Shown piece after piece: positions 8,403 through 18,882 of a DNA stretch of 64,000 bases (positions within the stretch are counted from its first letter, which is position 1; each line of letters opens with the position of its first letter). The DNA comes from Gp6-AA40 sp036274155 (GTDB lineage: Bacteria > Acidobacteriota > Vicinamibacteria > Vicinamibacterales > UBA2999). Location: NCBI GenBank assembly GCA_036274155.1, contig DASUGH010000056.1:1-64000 (forward strand). The letters run 5' to 3'. Made by a program: the position numbers and the translations under genes. The notes under the pieces were generated by a model. It had not been told where the DNA came from, searched no databases, and saw only the letters and a program-made list of their open reading frames with translations.

Positions 8403-9227
8403 GTGGCGAACGCCTCGATCCATCATTACACTCCACTTGCCATCAGGCGCTTCCCCGCTCGATCGGCGGATCCCCGGGCCGAGCGGCGCTGCGATCTGAC
8501 TGCGTGCACGGACACTGACTTGCCCTTCGATACAACTCGCTGGAGCCTTGTGCTGGCCGCTGGCGGCGACGATACGTCAGCTGCCCGCGCGGCATTGGCC
8601 ACGCTCTGCGAGAGCTACTGGTACCCGTTGTACGCGTACATCCGCCGCTGGGGTATCAACGCCGACGAGGCGCGAGATCTGACACAGGGGTTCCTGGCCT
8701 CCCTGCTCGAGCGACGCGATTTCGCCACCCTCCGGCAGGAACGGGGCCGCTTTCGATCGTTTCTCCTCGCGTCGCTCCAGCACTATCTCGCCAACGAGAC
8801 TGCACGGCGCCACGCCCGGAAACGCGGCGGTGGCATCGTCCTTCTGCCGCTGACTGTCGACGATGCGGAAGGCAGGTATCGAGTAGAGCCGGCCGACCTC
8901 GAGACGCCGGAGACCCTTTACGAGCGCCGGTGGGCGCTCACGGTGATCGATCGGGTTCTGGCCGGGTTACGGGAAGAGTGGAATGCGGCCGGTCGCACTG
9001 CTGAATTCGATGCGCTCAAGGCCTGCCTGCTCGGTTCGACGCCGGCAGGCGGCTATGCCGCCATCGCGCAGCGGCTCGATTCCACGGAAGGCGCGGTCAA
9101 AGTGGCGGTACACCGGCTCCGGCGAAAATTCCAGGCCCGGTTGCGGCAAGAGATTGCCGAGACCGTCTCCGACCCTGGCGAAGTCGACGATGAGATCAGA
9201 TACCTGCTCCGTGCCCTTCGCATGTAA
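8403..9227 (+). CDS. ECF sigma factor of the kinase-associated type
   Basis: A group of extracytoplasmic-function sigma factors begins with the signature FDTTRWSLVLAAGG and continues LCESYWYPLYAYIRRWG...DLTQGFLASLLERRDF (region 2), RFRSFLLASLQHYLANE, LFERRWALTVIDRVL and GAVKVAVHRLRRKFQARLR (region 4 helix-turn-helix). The present protein has all of these. Members are commonly encoded next to serine/threonine kinases in Planctomycetes and Acidobacteria, as here. The annotated start is a GTG at 8403, but the conserved domain begins about 40 residues in, so the true start may lie downstream, for example the TTG at 8519. No anti-sigma factor is present. The kinase encoded 250 bp downstream could control it. 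Confidence 0.85.
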   Translation: MANASIHHYTPLAIRRFPARSADPRAERRCDLTACTDTDLPFDTTRWSLVLAAGGDDTSAARAALATLCESYWYPLYAYIRRWGINADEARDLTQGFLASLLERRDFATLRQERGRFRSFLLASLQHYLANETARRHARKRGGGIVLLPLTVDDAEGRYRVEPADLETPETLYERRWALTVIDRVLAGLREEWNAAGRTAEFDALKACLLGSTPAGGYAAIAQRLDSTEGAVKVAVHRLRRKFQARLRQEIAETVSDPGEVDDEIRYLLRALRM

Positions 9228-9268
9228 CCTCCGCCGGCCGTTCCGTCTATGTGGGGTGAGGAGATGGC

Positions 9269-9472
9269 ATGACCGATCGGAACGCCAGACGCGGCGCCAT
9301 TGTGAAGATCGTGCTCATCATGCTGATCTTCGCGGCGACTCTGGGCACGCTGACGGGCCTGGCGAGCCGGAGGCTCTCCCAGCCGGTTCGGGTCGGCATC
9401 ACCACGGTGGGCATCAGCCTCGCCGGCGCCTTTCTCAGACACCGCTATCGTGACGCGCTTGGCGCCAAGTAG
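9269..9472 (+). CDS. Small membrane protein between sigma factor and kinase
   Basis: This 67-residue protein has a basic start, a hydrophobic segment (VKIVLIMLIFAATLGTLTGLA), a short basic loop and a second, weaker hydrophobic segment (VGITTVGISLAGAFL). A GAGGAG Shine-Dalgarno lies 8 nt before the ATG. I do not recognise a family. It sits 41 bp after the ECF sigma gene and 9 bp before the giant kinase gene on the same strand, so the three very likely form one operon. A membrane partner for the RDD-containing kinase is a reasonable inference, without direct support. Confidence 0.65.
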   Translation: MTDRNARRGAIVKIVLIMLIFAATLGTLTGLASRRLSQPVRVGITTVGISLAGAFLRHRYRDALGAK

Positions 9473-9481
9473 GGTGAGGAC

Positions 9482-12400
9482 ATGCAGCAGGTCAGCCAGT
9501 CGGTCCGGAAGTGCCCGGTCTGCGGCCAGACGCTTGCCGCGGATGCCGCCGAGGGACTGTGTGCCTCGTGTCTCCTGGCGTCGGCCACCGAGACGCTCAG
9601 CTTCAACACCCAGGACAGCCAGCCGACGATCTCGTCGGCAGCCGGCGACGCCGGGAGCGCAGGACGCGAGTCTGGACTCCTGACGGAGGGAACGTCCTGG
9701 GGTCCCTACCGCATCGGCCGCCTCCTGGGCCGCGGCGGCATGGGAGAGGTGTACGAAGCCGAACACACCGGCACCGGACGACGGCTCGCGCTGAAGGTTC
9801 TGCGCAAGCGGCTCCAGAACATGGACGACCGGGCGCGCTTCCTTCGCGAAGGACAGCTGGCGGCCTCGATCAGCCATCCCCACACGGTCTACATCTTCGG
9901 CAGCGAAGAGATCGCGGGCACGCCGGCGATCTCCATGGAGCTGCTGCCGGGAGGCACGCTGAAGGATCGAGTCGCCTCCACGGGGCCGCTCGCACCCGCC
10001 GATGCGGTTGCCGCCGTGCTCGACATCATCGGCGGTCTCGACGCCGCACAGGCTGCCGGCAGCCTGCACCGCGACATCAAGCCGTCGAACTGTTTCGTGG
10101 ATCGGGACGGCGCGGTCAAGGTGGGCGACTTCGGCCTGTCGATCTCGACGCTGGCGCGCGACATCCGCGCTGACGTGGTGCCGTAGGGCTTCGAGGGGAC
10201 GCCGCAGTTCGCGGCGCCGGAACAACTGCGCGGCGAGCCTCTCGATGTCCGTGCCGACATCTACGCCGTGGGCGCCACGCTGTACTACCTGCTGACAGGG
10301 CGTCCGCCGTTCGACGCCCCCGATCTGCAGCAGCTGTTCAACCGGGTCAATACGGACCCGGCGCCATCGCCGCGTGCGCTCCGTCCGGAAGTGCCGCGCG
10401 GGCTGGCGGCGATCGTGATCCAGTGTCTCGCCAAGTCTCCAGGCGATCGGCCGGCCTCGTATGCAGCGCTGGCTGATGCCCTTCGACCGTACGCACCTCA
10501 CGAGGAGGCGCCCGCACGCCCCGGCCTGCGTCTGGTGGCGGGCATTCTCGACGGGGTGGTCATCGCGCTCATCGGCAGCCTGTGGAAGATGTCGCAGATC
10601 GACATCACGTACAACGCGGGACAAACGGCCGCCACCGGGGCGAAATGGTGGACCTTCATCGTCATGCTTGCCTACTACATCGTTCTGGAGGGGTTTGGCC
10701 GCGCCTCTCTGGGCAAGCTGGCTCTGGGACTTCGGGTCAGAGGCGGCGGCGCCAACTGGTGGCCGCGCATCGTCGTTCGCACGCTCGTCTTCTACGTTCC
10801 GAACGCCATCGTCGCCCTCGGCCTCTGGCTCATTGGTCCGCTGAGCGCTTCTGCGCCCTCGCCGGACACGAAGTTCTACTGGAACGTGCGCGACATGGCC
10901 GAGCTCGCCGCGGCAGTGGTGGTAGGCGTCCTCACGCTCGCGCTCTTCCTGACGGCCAGGCGGCGCAACGGGTGGGCGGGCCTGCACGATCTGATCAGCG
11001 GCACCCGGGTCGTGTCGATCGCCGCGGCACGAGGGCGACAGACGGCGGCCGTCGCGAACGCTGCGGCGATCGCACAAACGGCTGGATCGGCGCTCGGAGA
11101 ACGCACGTACGGGCCTTTTCTCACGGCTGTCGATCCTGGCGATCGGGTCCATGCACGCTCGATTGTTGCGTTCGACCCGGTGCTGCGCCGGCGTGTGTGG
11201 ATCCGCACGGCGACCGAAGGCACTCCGGCGATCAGCAGCGAACGCCGCGATCTCTCCCGCGTCGGTCGCCTGCACTGGCTCACCGGCCGCCGATCGCCCG
11301 GCGACAACTGGGACGCGTTCGAGGCGCCGGATGGCGCCCCATTCGAGTCCGTCTGCGATCGCCCGGTCGACTGGGCAACGCTGAAACAGCGGCTGCTGGA
11401 CCTTTCGACGGAGCTTTCGGCGTGCGCGGCCGACGGTACGGCTCCGATCCTCGCGATCGATCGCCTCTGGCTTCGCGGCGACGGGCGCCTCGTCCTCCTC
11501 GATTTTCCGCCGCCGGCGTCACGAGCCGACGCTGACGGCACGGGGGAGCCGGCCGTCCTCACGCCATCCGCTCTGCTGTCGGCCGTCGTCAGCCGGTGCG
11601 CCTCCCCGCTGCGGGGTGCGCAGGGCGGACGCGCGCCGATGCCGCTATCGGCGCATCGGCTTGTCGATCGCCTCACCAGCGCCACGCCACCCCCTCTGTC
11701 CGAAGCGGCGAAGATGCTCGCCGACGCGGCTTCCACGCCGAATCGCGTCGCACGACGGCGGCGGGCGATTCCAATCGCGATGGCGGCGGCCCCCATGGCA
11801 TTCATCGTGACGGTGGCGCTTCTGCTGGTGCCCAGCCTGACGCGTTTCCTCAGCTCGCCGAATACGGAGGTGCTCCCGTGGCTGGACATGTTGAACAAAC
11901 CGGCCCCGCCCGGCAGCCGGCTGGCGGATCCGGAGATTAGACGCGCGCTCGAGACGTATGTGGCGGGACGGTTTGCCTCGACGCTCCACGACGAGGGCTA
12001 CTGGAGCTCGCGAATGATGCAGGGAAACCAGCAGATGGGTCAGTGGCGCCGGCTCGCGGCCGACATCGCCGCCCGGCACCCTTCGATCGACGCAGCCGAG
12101 GTCGCCCGGGCCACGACGATCGTCGCCCCCGAGATCGAGCAGCAGCGCCGGAACAGCGAGAAACGATCCGGCGGCTTCGCAGGGGGAGTCGTCATCATCG
12201 TGACGACGCTGCTGCTCATCACGGTGTCGCTCGCGGTGATCGCCAGCGCGATGTCGTCGTTGCTCGTGCCCGGCGGCCTCGTCACGCGGTGGCTCGGTCT
12301 GGCGGCGGTCACGTCCGAGGGCCGGGAAGTCGGCCGCGCGCGATCGATCGCGCGAACGCTGGTCGCCTGGCTGCCTGCGATTGTGTGGCTCGGGTACATG

Positions 12401-12565
12401 GCGGCATCGCCGAAGATCCAGGGCTGGGTGCCGGTGCCATCGGCGCCTGTCCCCAGCACCGCAGCCATGCTGGGCATCCTGGCAATCGGCGCAGTCTGGA
12501 CGATCGTCCGGCCGTTCCGCGGACCACACGATCTCCTGACGCGTACCTGGGTCGTCCCGCGATAG
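9482..12565 (+). CDS. Serine/threonine kinase-RDD-pseudokinase-RDD protein, interrupted by an in-frame amber codon
   Basis: One frame runs 9482-12565 (1027 sense codons) except for a TAG at codon 235 (10184-10186). In order: zinc ribbon (Cys 11, 14, 27, 30); kinase with glycine loop GRGGMGEVY, Lys 105, HRD 196-198 and DFG from 216; TAG; then GTPQFAAPEQLRGEPLDVRA, the activation segment and APE; an RDD membrane domain at ~347-512; a degenerate kinase-like lobe at ~535-690 (RRRVWIRTA..., GRLVLLDFPPP) without catalytic residues; a membrane segment near 765; and a second RDD-like domain ending FRGPHDLLTRTWVV. Sequence after the TAG stays kinase-like in the same frame, so it is a single nonsense change, readthrough site or sequencing error. 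Translation stopping there gives 234 residues lacking APE. It likely forms an operon with the ECF sigma gene and the small membrane protein. Confidence 0.85.
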
Positions 12566-12579
12566 CCGTGCGGTCGAGC

Positions 12580-12599
12580 GCCCGCTTCCTCTGGCGGGC
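12580..12599 (+). terminator. Hairpin after the kinase gene, possible terminator
   Basis: GCCCGC and GCGGGC flank an 8-nt loop 14 bp after the stop codon. There is no T-run, so it may only be a weak terminator or a 3' stabilising hairpin. Confidence 0.35.
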
Positions 12600-12642
12600 C
12601 TGTTCGCGGATAATCGCCCTCGACATCGAGCAGCGCCCCGGG

Positions 12643-12703
12643 TCAGCTCGGCGGCTCATGTCGCAGCGCCGAGCTTCAGCTCGGCGGCTCGTATCGCAGC
12701 GCC
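12643..12703. repeat. Two-copy 28-bp direct repeat with perfect 8-bp hairpin
   Basis: A 28-bp unit (TCAGCTCGGCGGCTC then AT-G/A variants then TCGCAGCGCC) occurs at 12643-12670 and 12676-12703, 33 bp apart. The junction forms an inverted repeat, GCCGAGCT and AGCTCGGC around TC, at 12668-12685. It lies in the 172-bp gap before the PEBP gene. It may be a REP-like element; genome copy number would tell. Confidence 0.6.
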
Positions 12704-12737
12704 CTGCCTGTGCCGGGCGAACAAGAGGAGCTTCTCC

Positions 12738-13382
12738 ATGCAGAAGGGTTTCGTTCGTTCGACATTCATCCTCATGCTCGGGCTCGCGCTGGGAATCGGC
12801 GTTGCCGCCCAGGCGCCGCAGGGTGGCGGCGCACCGGGCGCTGGTGCGCCGGCCGGCGCGCAGGGTGGCGGGCGCGGCGGTGGCCGCGGCGGCGGCCGGG
12901 GATTCAACCTTGCGCCGCTGCTGATGGAAACCGATGCCTTCCCCGACGGCGGCATTATCCCGGTGAAGTACGCAGGACGCGGCGGCAGCACGCAACCGGG
13001 CTTCAAGTTCTCGAACGCGCCTGAGGGAACGGTGGCCTACGCGATCATCTTCCACGACATCGACGTCGCGCTGCAGAACGGCACCGGCGACGTGCTGCAC
13101 TGGATGGCGTGGGACATCCCGGCATCTGCGGGCGGCATTCCGGAAGGCAAGCTGCCTGAAGGCTCGGTACAGGGCAACAACATGCAGGGCAAGCCGGTGT
13201 ACATGGGGCCAGGCGCGCCGGCCGGACCGCGCTATCACCACTACGTGTTCGAGCTGTACGCACTGAACGCCAACCTCGGCCTGCCGCCCACGGCAAGCCG
13301 TGATGACGTGATGAAGGCGCTGGCCGGCAAGGTGGTGGCCAAGGCCGCCTACGTCGGCAGGTATCGCACCGAGGCGCAGTAG
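12738..13382 (+). CDS. Exported PEBP-like protein (YbhB/YbcL family)
   Basis: The 214-residue protein begins with a signal peptide ending near GVAAQA, preceded by AGGAGC about 8 nt before the ATG. A linker of about 30 residues made of Gly, Ala, Pro and Arg follows, with three GGGR repeats. The rest is the phosphatidylethanolamine-binding-protein fold: DAFPDGGIIPVKYAGRGG, PEGTVAYAIIFHDIDVA, DVLHWMAWDIPAS, GPGAPAGPRYHHYVFELYAL and the C-terminal helix VMKALAGKVVAKAAYVGRY. The conserved DHD-type and GPR-HHY patches line the ligand pocket of this family. Bacterial members bind small anionic ligands, but the ligand is not known. It seems to be monocistronic. Confidence 0.9.
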   Translation: MQKGFVRSTFILMLGLALGIGVAAQAPQGGGAPGAGAPAGAQGGGRGGGRGGGRGFNLAPLLMETDAFPDGGIIPVKYAGRGGSTQPGFKFSNAPEGTVAYAIIFHDIDVALQNGTGDVLHWMAWDIPASAGGIPEGKLPEGSVQGNNMQGKPVYMGPGAPAGPRYHHYVFELYALNANLGLPPTASRDDVMKALAGKVVAKAAYVGRYRTEAQ

Positions 13383-13396
13383 GGGACAGAATACAG

Positions 13397-13452
13397 AATT
13401 CAGAATTCAGAATTCAGAAGGAAGAAGGAAGAAGGAAGAAGGAAGAAGGAAG
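13397..13452. repeat. Compound 7-bp tandem array: 3 x AATTCAG then 5 x AAGGAAG
   Basis: Eight perfect heptamers run head to tail: AATTCAG at 13397-13417, then AAGGAAG at 13418-13452. It sits 14 bp after the PEBP stop and 11 bp before the stop of the convergent membrane-protein gene. The A+G-rich strand stands out from the surrounding high-GC DNA. It is too short and lacks spacers, so it is not a CRISPR. Slippage could change its copy number. Confidence 0.9.
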
Positions 13453-13463
13453 ACGCTGCCGTG

Positions 13464-14126
13464 CTACGCGCGTCCGAGCAGCGAGCTTCGAGAGTGACGG
13501 CCGGCGGCGCGCGTGCCGTGCCACGCGAACAGCGCGCCGGCGAGCAGCGCTCCGGAGGCGCTCGTCGCCGCGAGGAACCAGGCGAAGGCTGGCATCCCGG
13601 CGACGAGGATGGCGGCGCAGCCGATCATGCAGATCAGCCCTCCGGCATTGCCGCCAACTGGAATGGACGAGAAGTTGATGTCCGAGCCGAGCCAGGTCAT
13701 CGGAGCGGGGATCCTCGCCGGGTGGCGGTTGTGCCACCAGCGCAATCCGACGCCGAGCAGGACGCCGCCCGCCAGCGCCGCCCACGCCAGCTCCCCCAGG
13801 AACATCCAGGCGCCTGCCGCATACGGCAGGAACATGATCGTCAGCACGCGCTCGTCGAAGATCGCGACTCGACCCACGGTACCGCCGCTGATTACGGACT
13901 GCGGACCTTCGAAGGGCACGACCACAGCCAACTTGGCGAGCGCCCACAGGCCGCGGACGTACGCGACGAGCCGCTTCCCGCGCGTGTCCGCCTGATTGAT
14001 CTCGTGCTGCATGTCGGCGATCGCCGGGCGCACGATGGTCGACAGCGCGCATTCGTCGAAGATCAGCGCTGCCACTCGCAACAGCAGACCGCCAACCTCA
14101 CGAGGGCTCCGCTCGAGGCGGGTCAT
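13464..14126 (-). CDS. Membrane protein co-encoded with a PadR regulator
   Basis: The ATG at 14126 overlaps the PadR stop in an ATGA junction, so translation is coupled; this decides the start. The 220-residue product has an N-terminal soluble helical part (ECALSTIVRPAIADMQHEINQADT) and then several hydrophobic segments (LAKLAVVVPFEG, VLTIMFLPYAAGAWMFLGELAWAALAGGVLLGVGL, LICMIGCAAILVAGMPAFAWFLAAT, ALLAGALFAW). I do not recognise a named family. In this phylum PadR genes often precede membrane proteins whose expression they control, so it probably responds to the same signal. Its C-terminus lies next to the heptamer array. Confidence 0.7.
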   Translation of the reverse strand: MTRLERSPREVGGLLLRVAALIFDECALSTIVRPAIADMQHEINQADTRGKRLVAYVRGLWALAKLAVVVPFEGPQSVISGGTVGRVAIFDERVLTIMFLPYAAGAWMFLGELAWAALAGGVLLGVGLRWWHNRHPARIPAPMTWLGSDINFSSIPVGGNAGGLICMIGCAAILVAGMPAFAWFLAATSASGALLAGALFAWHGTRAAGRHSRSSLLGRA

Positions 14127-14425
14127 ATCCCCTCCCACGCCAATTGCTTCGCCATCACCGTCCACGCCTGCAGCACGCGCTCGCCCATCGGCGTGGACCG
14201 ATAGAGGCGGCGGGGCAAGCCGATCGCGCCAGGTGGCGCCGGCTCCTGCTCGGATACCAGATAGCCTTTGGCCTCCATCCGCGCCAGCGTCACGTAAACG
14301 GTGCCGCGCTTCAGACGCCCCTCCGAGAGCTCGACGAGGCGGAGGCCGTAGAGAGGCCCCGTGGACACGAGCAGATCCAGAATCAGCCGTTCCTTGGCGG
14401 GAAGCCGCAGCTCCCTGTCGTCCAT
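14123..14425 (-). CDS. PadR-type transcriptional regulator
   Basis: This 100-residue protein is a winged helix: the first helices (LPAKERLILDLLVSTGPLYGLRLVELSEGRLKRGTVYVTLARMEAKGYLV) match the PadR N-terminal domain, where GPLYGxxL and the GTVYxxLxRLExxGLL recognition helix are diagnostic. The basic wing and a short C-terminal helix complete it. It has little of the longer C-terminal dimerisation domain, which places it in the short PadR-s2 type. It is coupled to the downstream membrane-protein gene by a 4-nt overlap. A promoter with TTGATT, 18-nt spacer and TAAGAT lies directly before the ATG, so the gene is probably leaderless and autoregulated. Confidence 0.85.
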   Translation of the reverse strand: MDDRELRLPAKERLILDLLVSTGPLYGLRLVELSEGRLKRGTVYVTLARMEAKGYLVSEQEPAPPGAIGLPRRLYRSTPMGERVLQAWTVMAKQLAWEGI

Positions 14426-14431
14426 GCCATT

Positions 14432-14461
14432 ATCTTAGTCAAAGTAAGATCGATAAATCAA
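14432..14461 (-). promoter_or_regulatory. Leaderless promoter of the PadR/membrane-protein pair
   Basis: On the minus strand TTGATT (14461-14456), an 18-nt spacer and TAAGAT (14437-14432) precede the ATG at 14425 by 6 nt. The spacer end and -10 contain a CTTA-N7-TAAG dyad that could be a PadR operator. Confidence 0.6.
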
Positions 14462-14609
14462 GCCGAATCAAGCCTGTCGCCGGCACTGCCACGAGGCACG
14501 CTTCACCCTGCGTGCCGGGAACGGGCACGGGCCGACCGATCGATTTGGCGTGGATGAAGGAGGAAGGATCAGGCGGGTCGAAGACGACCCGCCCTGGACG
14601 TGAGTGCTC

Positions 14610-17549
<2,940 letters not shown>

Positions 17550-17744
17550 GTGTCTTCCTCCGTACCCGGTCAGCCGTCCGGCCTGCCTGGTGGACGGGGC
17601 CCAGCAGAGCGCGGCTCCGGGATTAGTTGAATGGCTCGCGTCCCGTGGGTTTCCCCGGCCTCACGGACGTCGTTGCCGTATGCTGCGGGGCCGAAGCGCT
17701 GGCGAAGCGTCTCGCGGCGGCCCGACCCTATGCTTCAGCGGCGA
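17550..17744 (-). promoter_or_regulatory. Long 5' leader of nrdJ, candidate structured cis-regulator
   Basis: About 195 nt separate the predicted start point from the ATG. The leader can form helices, for example CGTCCGTG with CACGGGACG around AGGCCGGGGAAACC, and TCCCGG-rich arms near the 3' half. It ends in GGAGGA. I see no cobalamin-riboswitch core. As I recall, a conserved structured RNA called the nrdJ motif has been described upstream of nrdJ genes; this leader could be such an element, but I cannot confirm the match. Confidence 0.4.
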
Positions 17745-17750
17745 CGGACG

Positions 17751-17803
17751 ATAGTGCGCCGACTCGATCGGTTTGTCAACGCCAAAACCACAAGATATAG
17801 ACT
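17751..17803 (-). promoter_or_regulatory. nrdJ promoter with NrdR-like box
   Basis: On the minus strand TTGACA (17779-17774), a 17-nt spacer and CACTAT (17756-17751) form a strong sigma-70 promoter. Upstream, 17788-17803 reads CCACAAGATATAGACT on the plus strand. This agrees at 9 of 10 core positions with the NrdR box consensus CwAtATaTwG. NrdR represses ribonucleotide reductase genes, normally from paired boxes; a second good box was not seen. Confidence 0.6.
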
Positions 17804-17919
17804 CGGCTTCTAGGTCAGTCGCAATATCTGGATGATCTGATTGTAGAGGCTTCCAGGCCGTCCTCCAAGGCTGCAACACCAGGTCAGCCACGCCCGGTCG
17901 AGGGTCCAGCCACGGTTAA

Positions 17920-18213
17920 ACGAAGAGGTGCTAGGAAGGAGTGCTCAACCCGACACGTGGAGAGGGCTACACAGGAGGAGGGTGTCCGGCTGCCCACGAG
18001 CGGTAACCGCGAGGACGGCCGCTTCCAGATCGCCGGTTTGGCGCCGTAATTCTGGCCGGAAAGCTCGACCGTTTGCTGGCACGTCCCCTGCTATTTCGGG
18101 GAGCAACGATCGACAGTTTCCCCACCCCGCAGCGAAAGTGGCGGGGACGGCCTGCCAGTCAACCTGCCTGAGCACCTCGGGGGAGGCGGAAACGCCTCCC
18201 TCCAGCCTTTTTA
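17920..18213 (+). ncRNA. Candidate structured RNA with closing helix and intrinsic terminator, unassigned
   Basis: This 430-bp gap between nrdJ and the lipoprotein gene has no convincing protein. GAGGTGCT (17925-17932) pairs with AGCACCTC (18172-18179), and the next bases AGG and CCT extend it to 11 bp with one bulge, closing a ~255-nt domain. Internal hairpins include CCAGA...TCTGG around a CGCC/GGCG stem, CCCC...GGGG around TGCTATTTC, and CCCCGC...GCGGGG. A textbook terminator follows at once. Nothing on the plus strand upstream would need this terminator, so a small RNA gene is the simplest reading. Its 5' end is uncertain because no good promoter is visible. It lacks signatures of RNase P, SRP or tmRNA; a divergent 6S RNA is possible. 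Confidence 0.5.
18182..18213 (+). terminator. Intrinsic terminator
   Basis: A perfect 8-bp stem GGGAGGCG / CGCCTCCC closes a GAAA tetraloop and is followed 7 nt later by TTTTT. It works only on the plus strand, since the minus strand has no T-run. Confidence 0.8.
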
Positions 18214-18246
18214 CTACTGTTGGAAGAGGAGTGAACCGACGCGCGT

Positions 18247-18873
18247 TCAGCGGCGAAGACTCTGCGCGGCTTTGTCGGCTTTCTCGGCGTTGATCAACGC
18301 CAGATCGAAGCGCCTTTCCATGAGCATGCGCCGTGACGTATCGATGAACCCCTTCGCATCGCTGTAGGTCTGCTTGCCGTTGCGGCTCAGATCTTTGGTC
18401 TCGACCAGCTTGAGCGCGTCCGTCGCTGACTTCAGCAAGGATTCGATCCTCCCCTGGACCTTCTGCTCATCGATGGCTCCGCTTCGCAGCTCACGCGGCG
18501 GCTCCGGAGGAGCGATTGCCGTCGCTGCCGGCGCGGCAGTATTCGCGGCCGGATCGGGCCTCGATTCGTTTTCCGTCCGTCCTCGAAGCGGCGGGGGCGG
18601 CTTCACAGCGGGGGCTTCCGTAAGCGCTCCCTCCGGCGCGGCGGAGGACGCACGCAACGCCGCCGGCTCGACCTCGGGCAGCGTGTGTTTCGGAGGCGCC
18701 GGAATGGCGAGAGGCGGAACGGGATCGGTGGCGGCCTTGGCTTTGGCGCCGCAGCCCAGGGCGAACGGGCCGGCGGCCAGAACCAACAGGAGACGGCCGG
18801 TCAGGCCGGCACGGCTCGATGACTTCCGGCAATCACGCGGCGCACGACATGGGGCGCTTGGAAACCTGAACAT
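18247..18873 (-). CDS. Lipoprotein with Pro/Ala-rich linker and helical C-terminal domain
   Basis: The 208-residue product has a basic N-terminus, a hydrophobic run and a lipobox-like FALGC. About 90 residues rich in Pro and Ala follow, probably an extended spacer from the membrane. The last ~70 residues (KVQGRIESLLKSATDALKLVETKDLSRNGKQTYSDAKGFIDTSRRMLMERRFDLALINAEKADKAAQSLRR) form amphipathic helices resembling a short helical-repeat domain. I do not recognise a family. It begins 9 bp after the sensor kinase gene on the same strand, so it is probably in its operon and might serve the sensing step. Confidence 0.7.
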   Translation of the reverse strand: MFRFPSAPCRAPRDCRKSSSRAGLTGRLLLVLAAGPFALGCGAKAKAATDPVPPLAIPAPPKHTLPEVEPAALRASSAAPEGALTEAPAVKPPPPLRGRTENESRPDPAANTAAPAATAIAPPEPPRELRSGAIDEQKVQGRIESLLKSATDALKLVETKDLSRNGKQTYSDAKGFIDTSRRMLMERRFDLALINAEKADKAAQSLRR

Positions 18874-18882
18874 GTCGTCTAC

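Noticed and set aside
9053..11275. A 740-residue minus-strand frame opposite the kinase
   Set aside because: It has Arg/Ala-rich composition without domains and lies opposite an obvious kinase and RDD protein. It is a high-GC shadow.
13397..13452. CRISPR array
   Set aside because: The 7-bp units have no spacers between them, and no cas genes are near.
17550..17744. Cobalamin riboswitch in the nrdJ leader
   Set aside because: The conserved core motifs of the B12 riboswitch were not found, so the leader is listed only as a candidate regulator.
17920..18213. RNase P, SRP or tmRNA gene
   Set aside because: The region lacks GAGGAAAGUC-type and ACAGAAA-type RNase P motifs, the CAGGUCCGGAAGGAAGCAGC loop of SRP RNA and a tRNA-like end for tmRNA.
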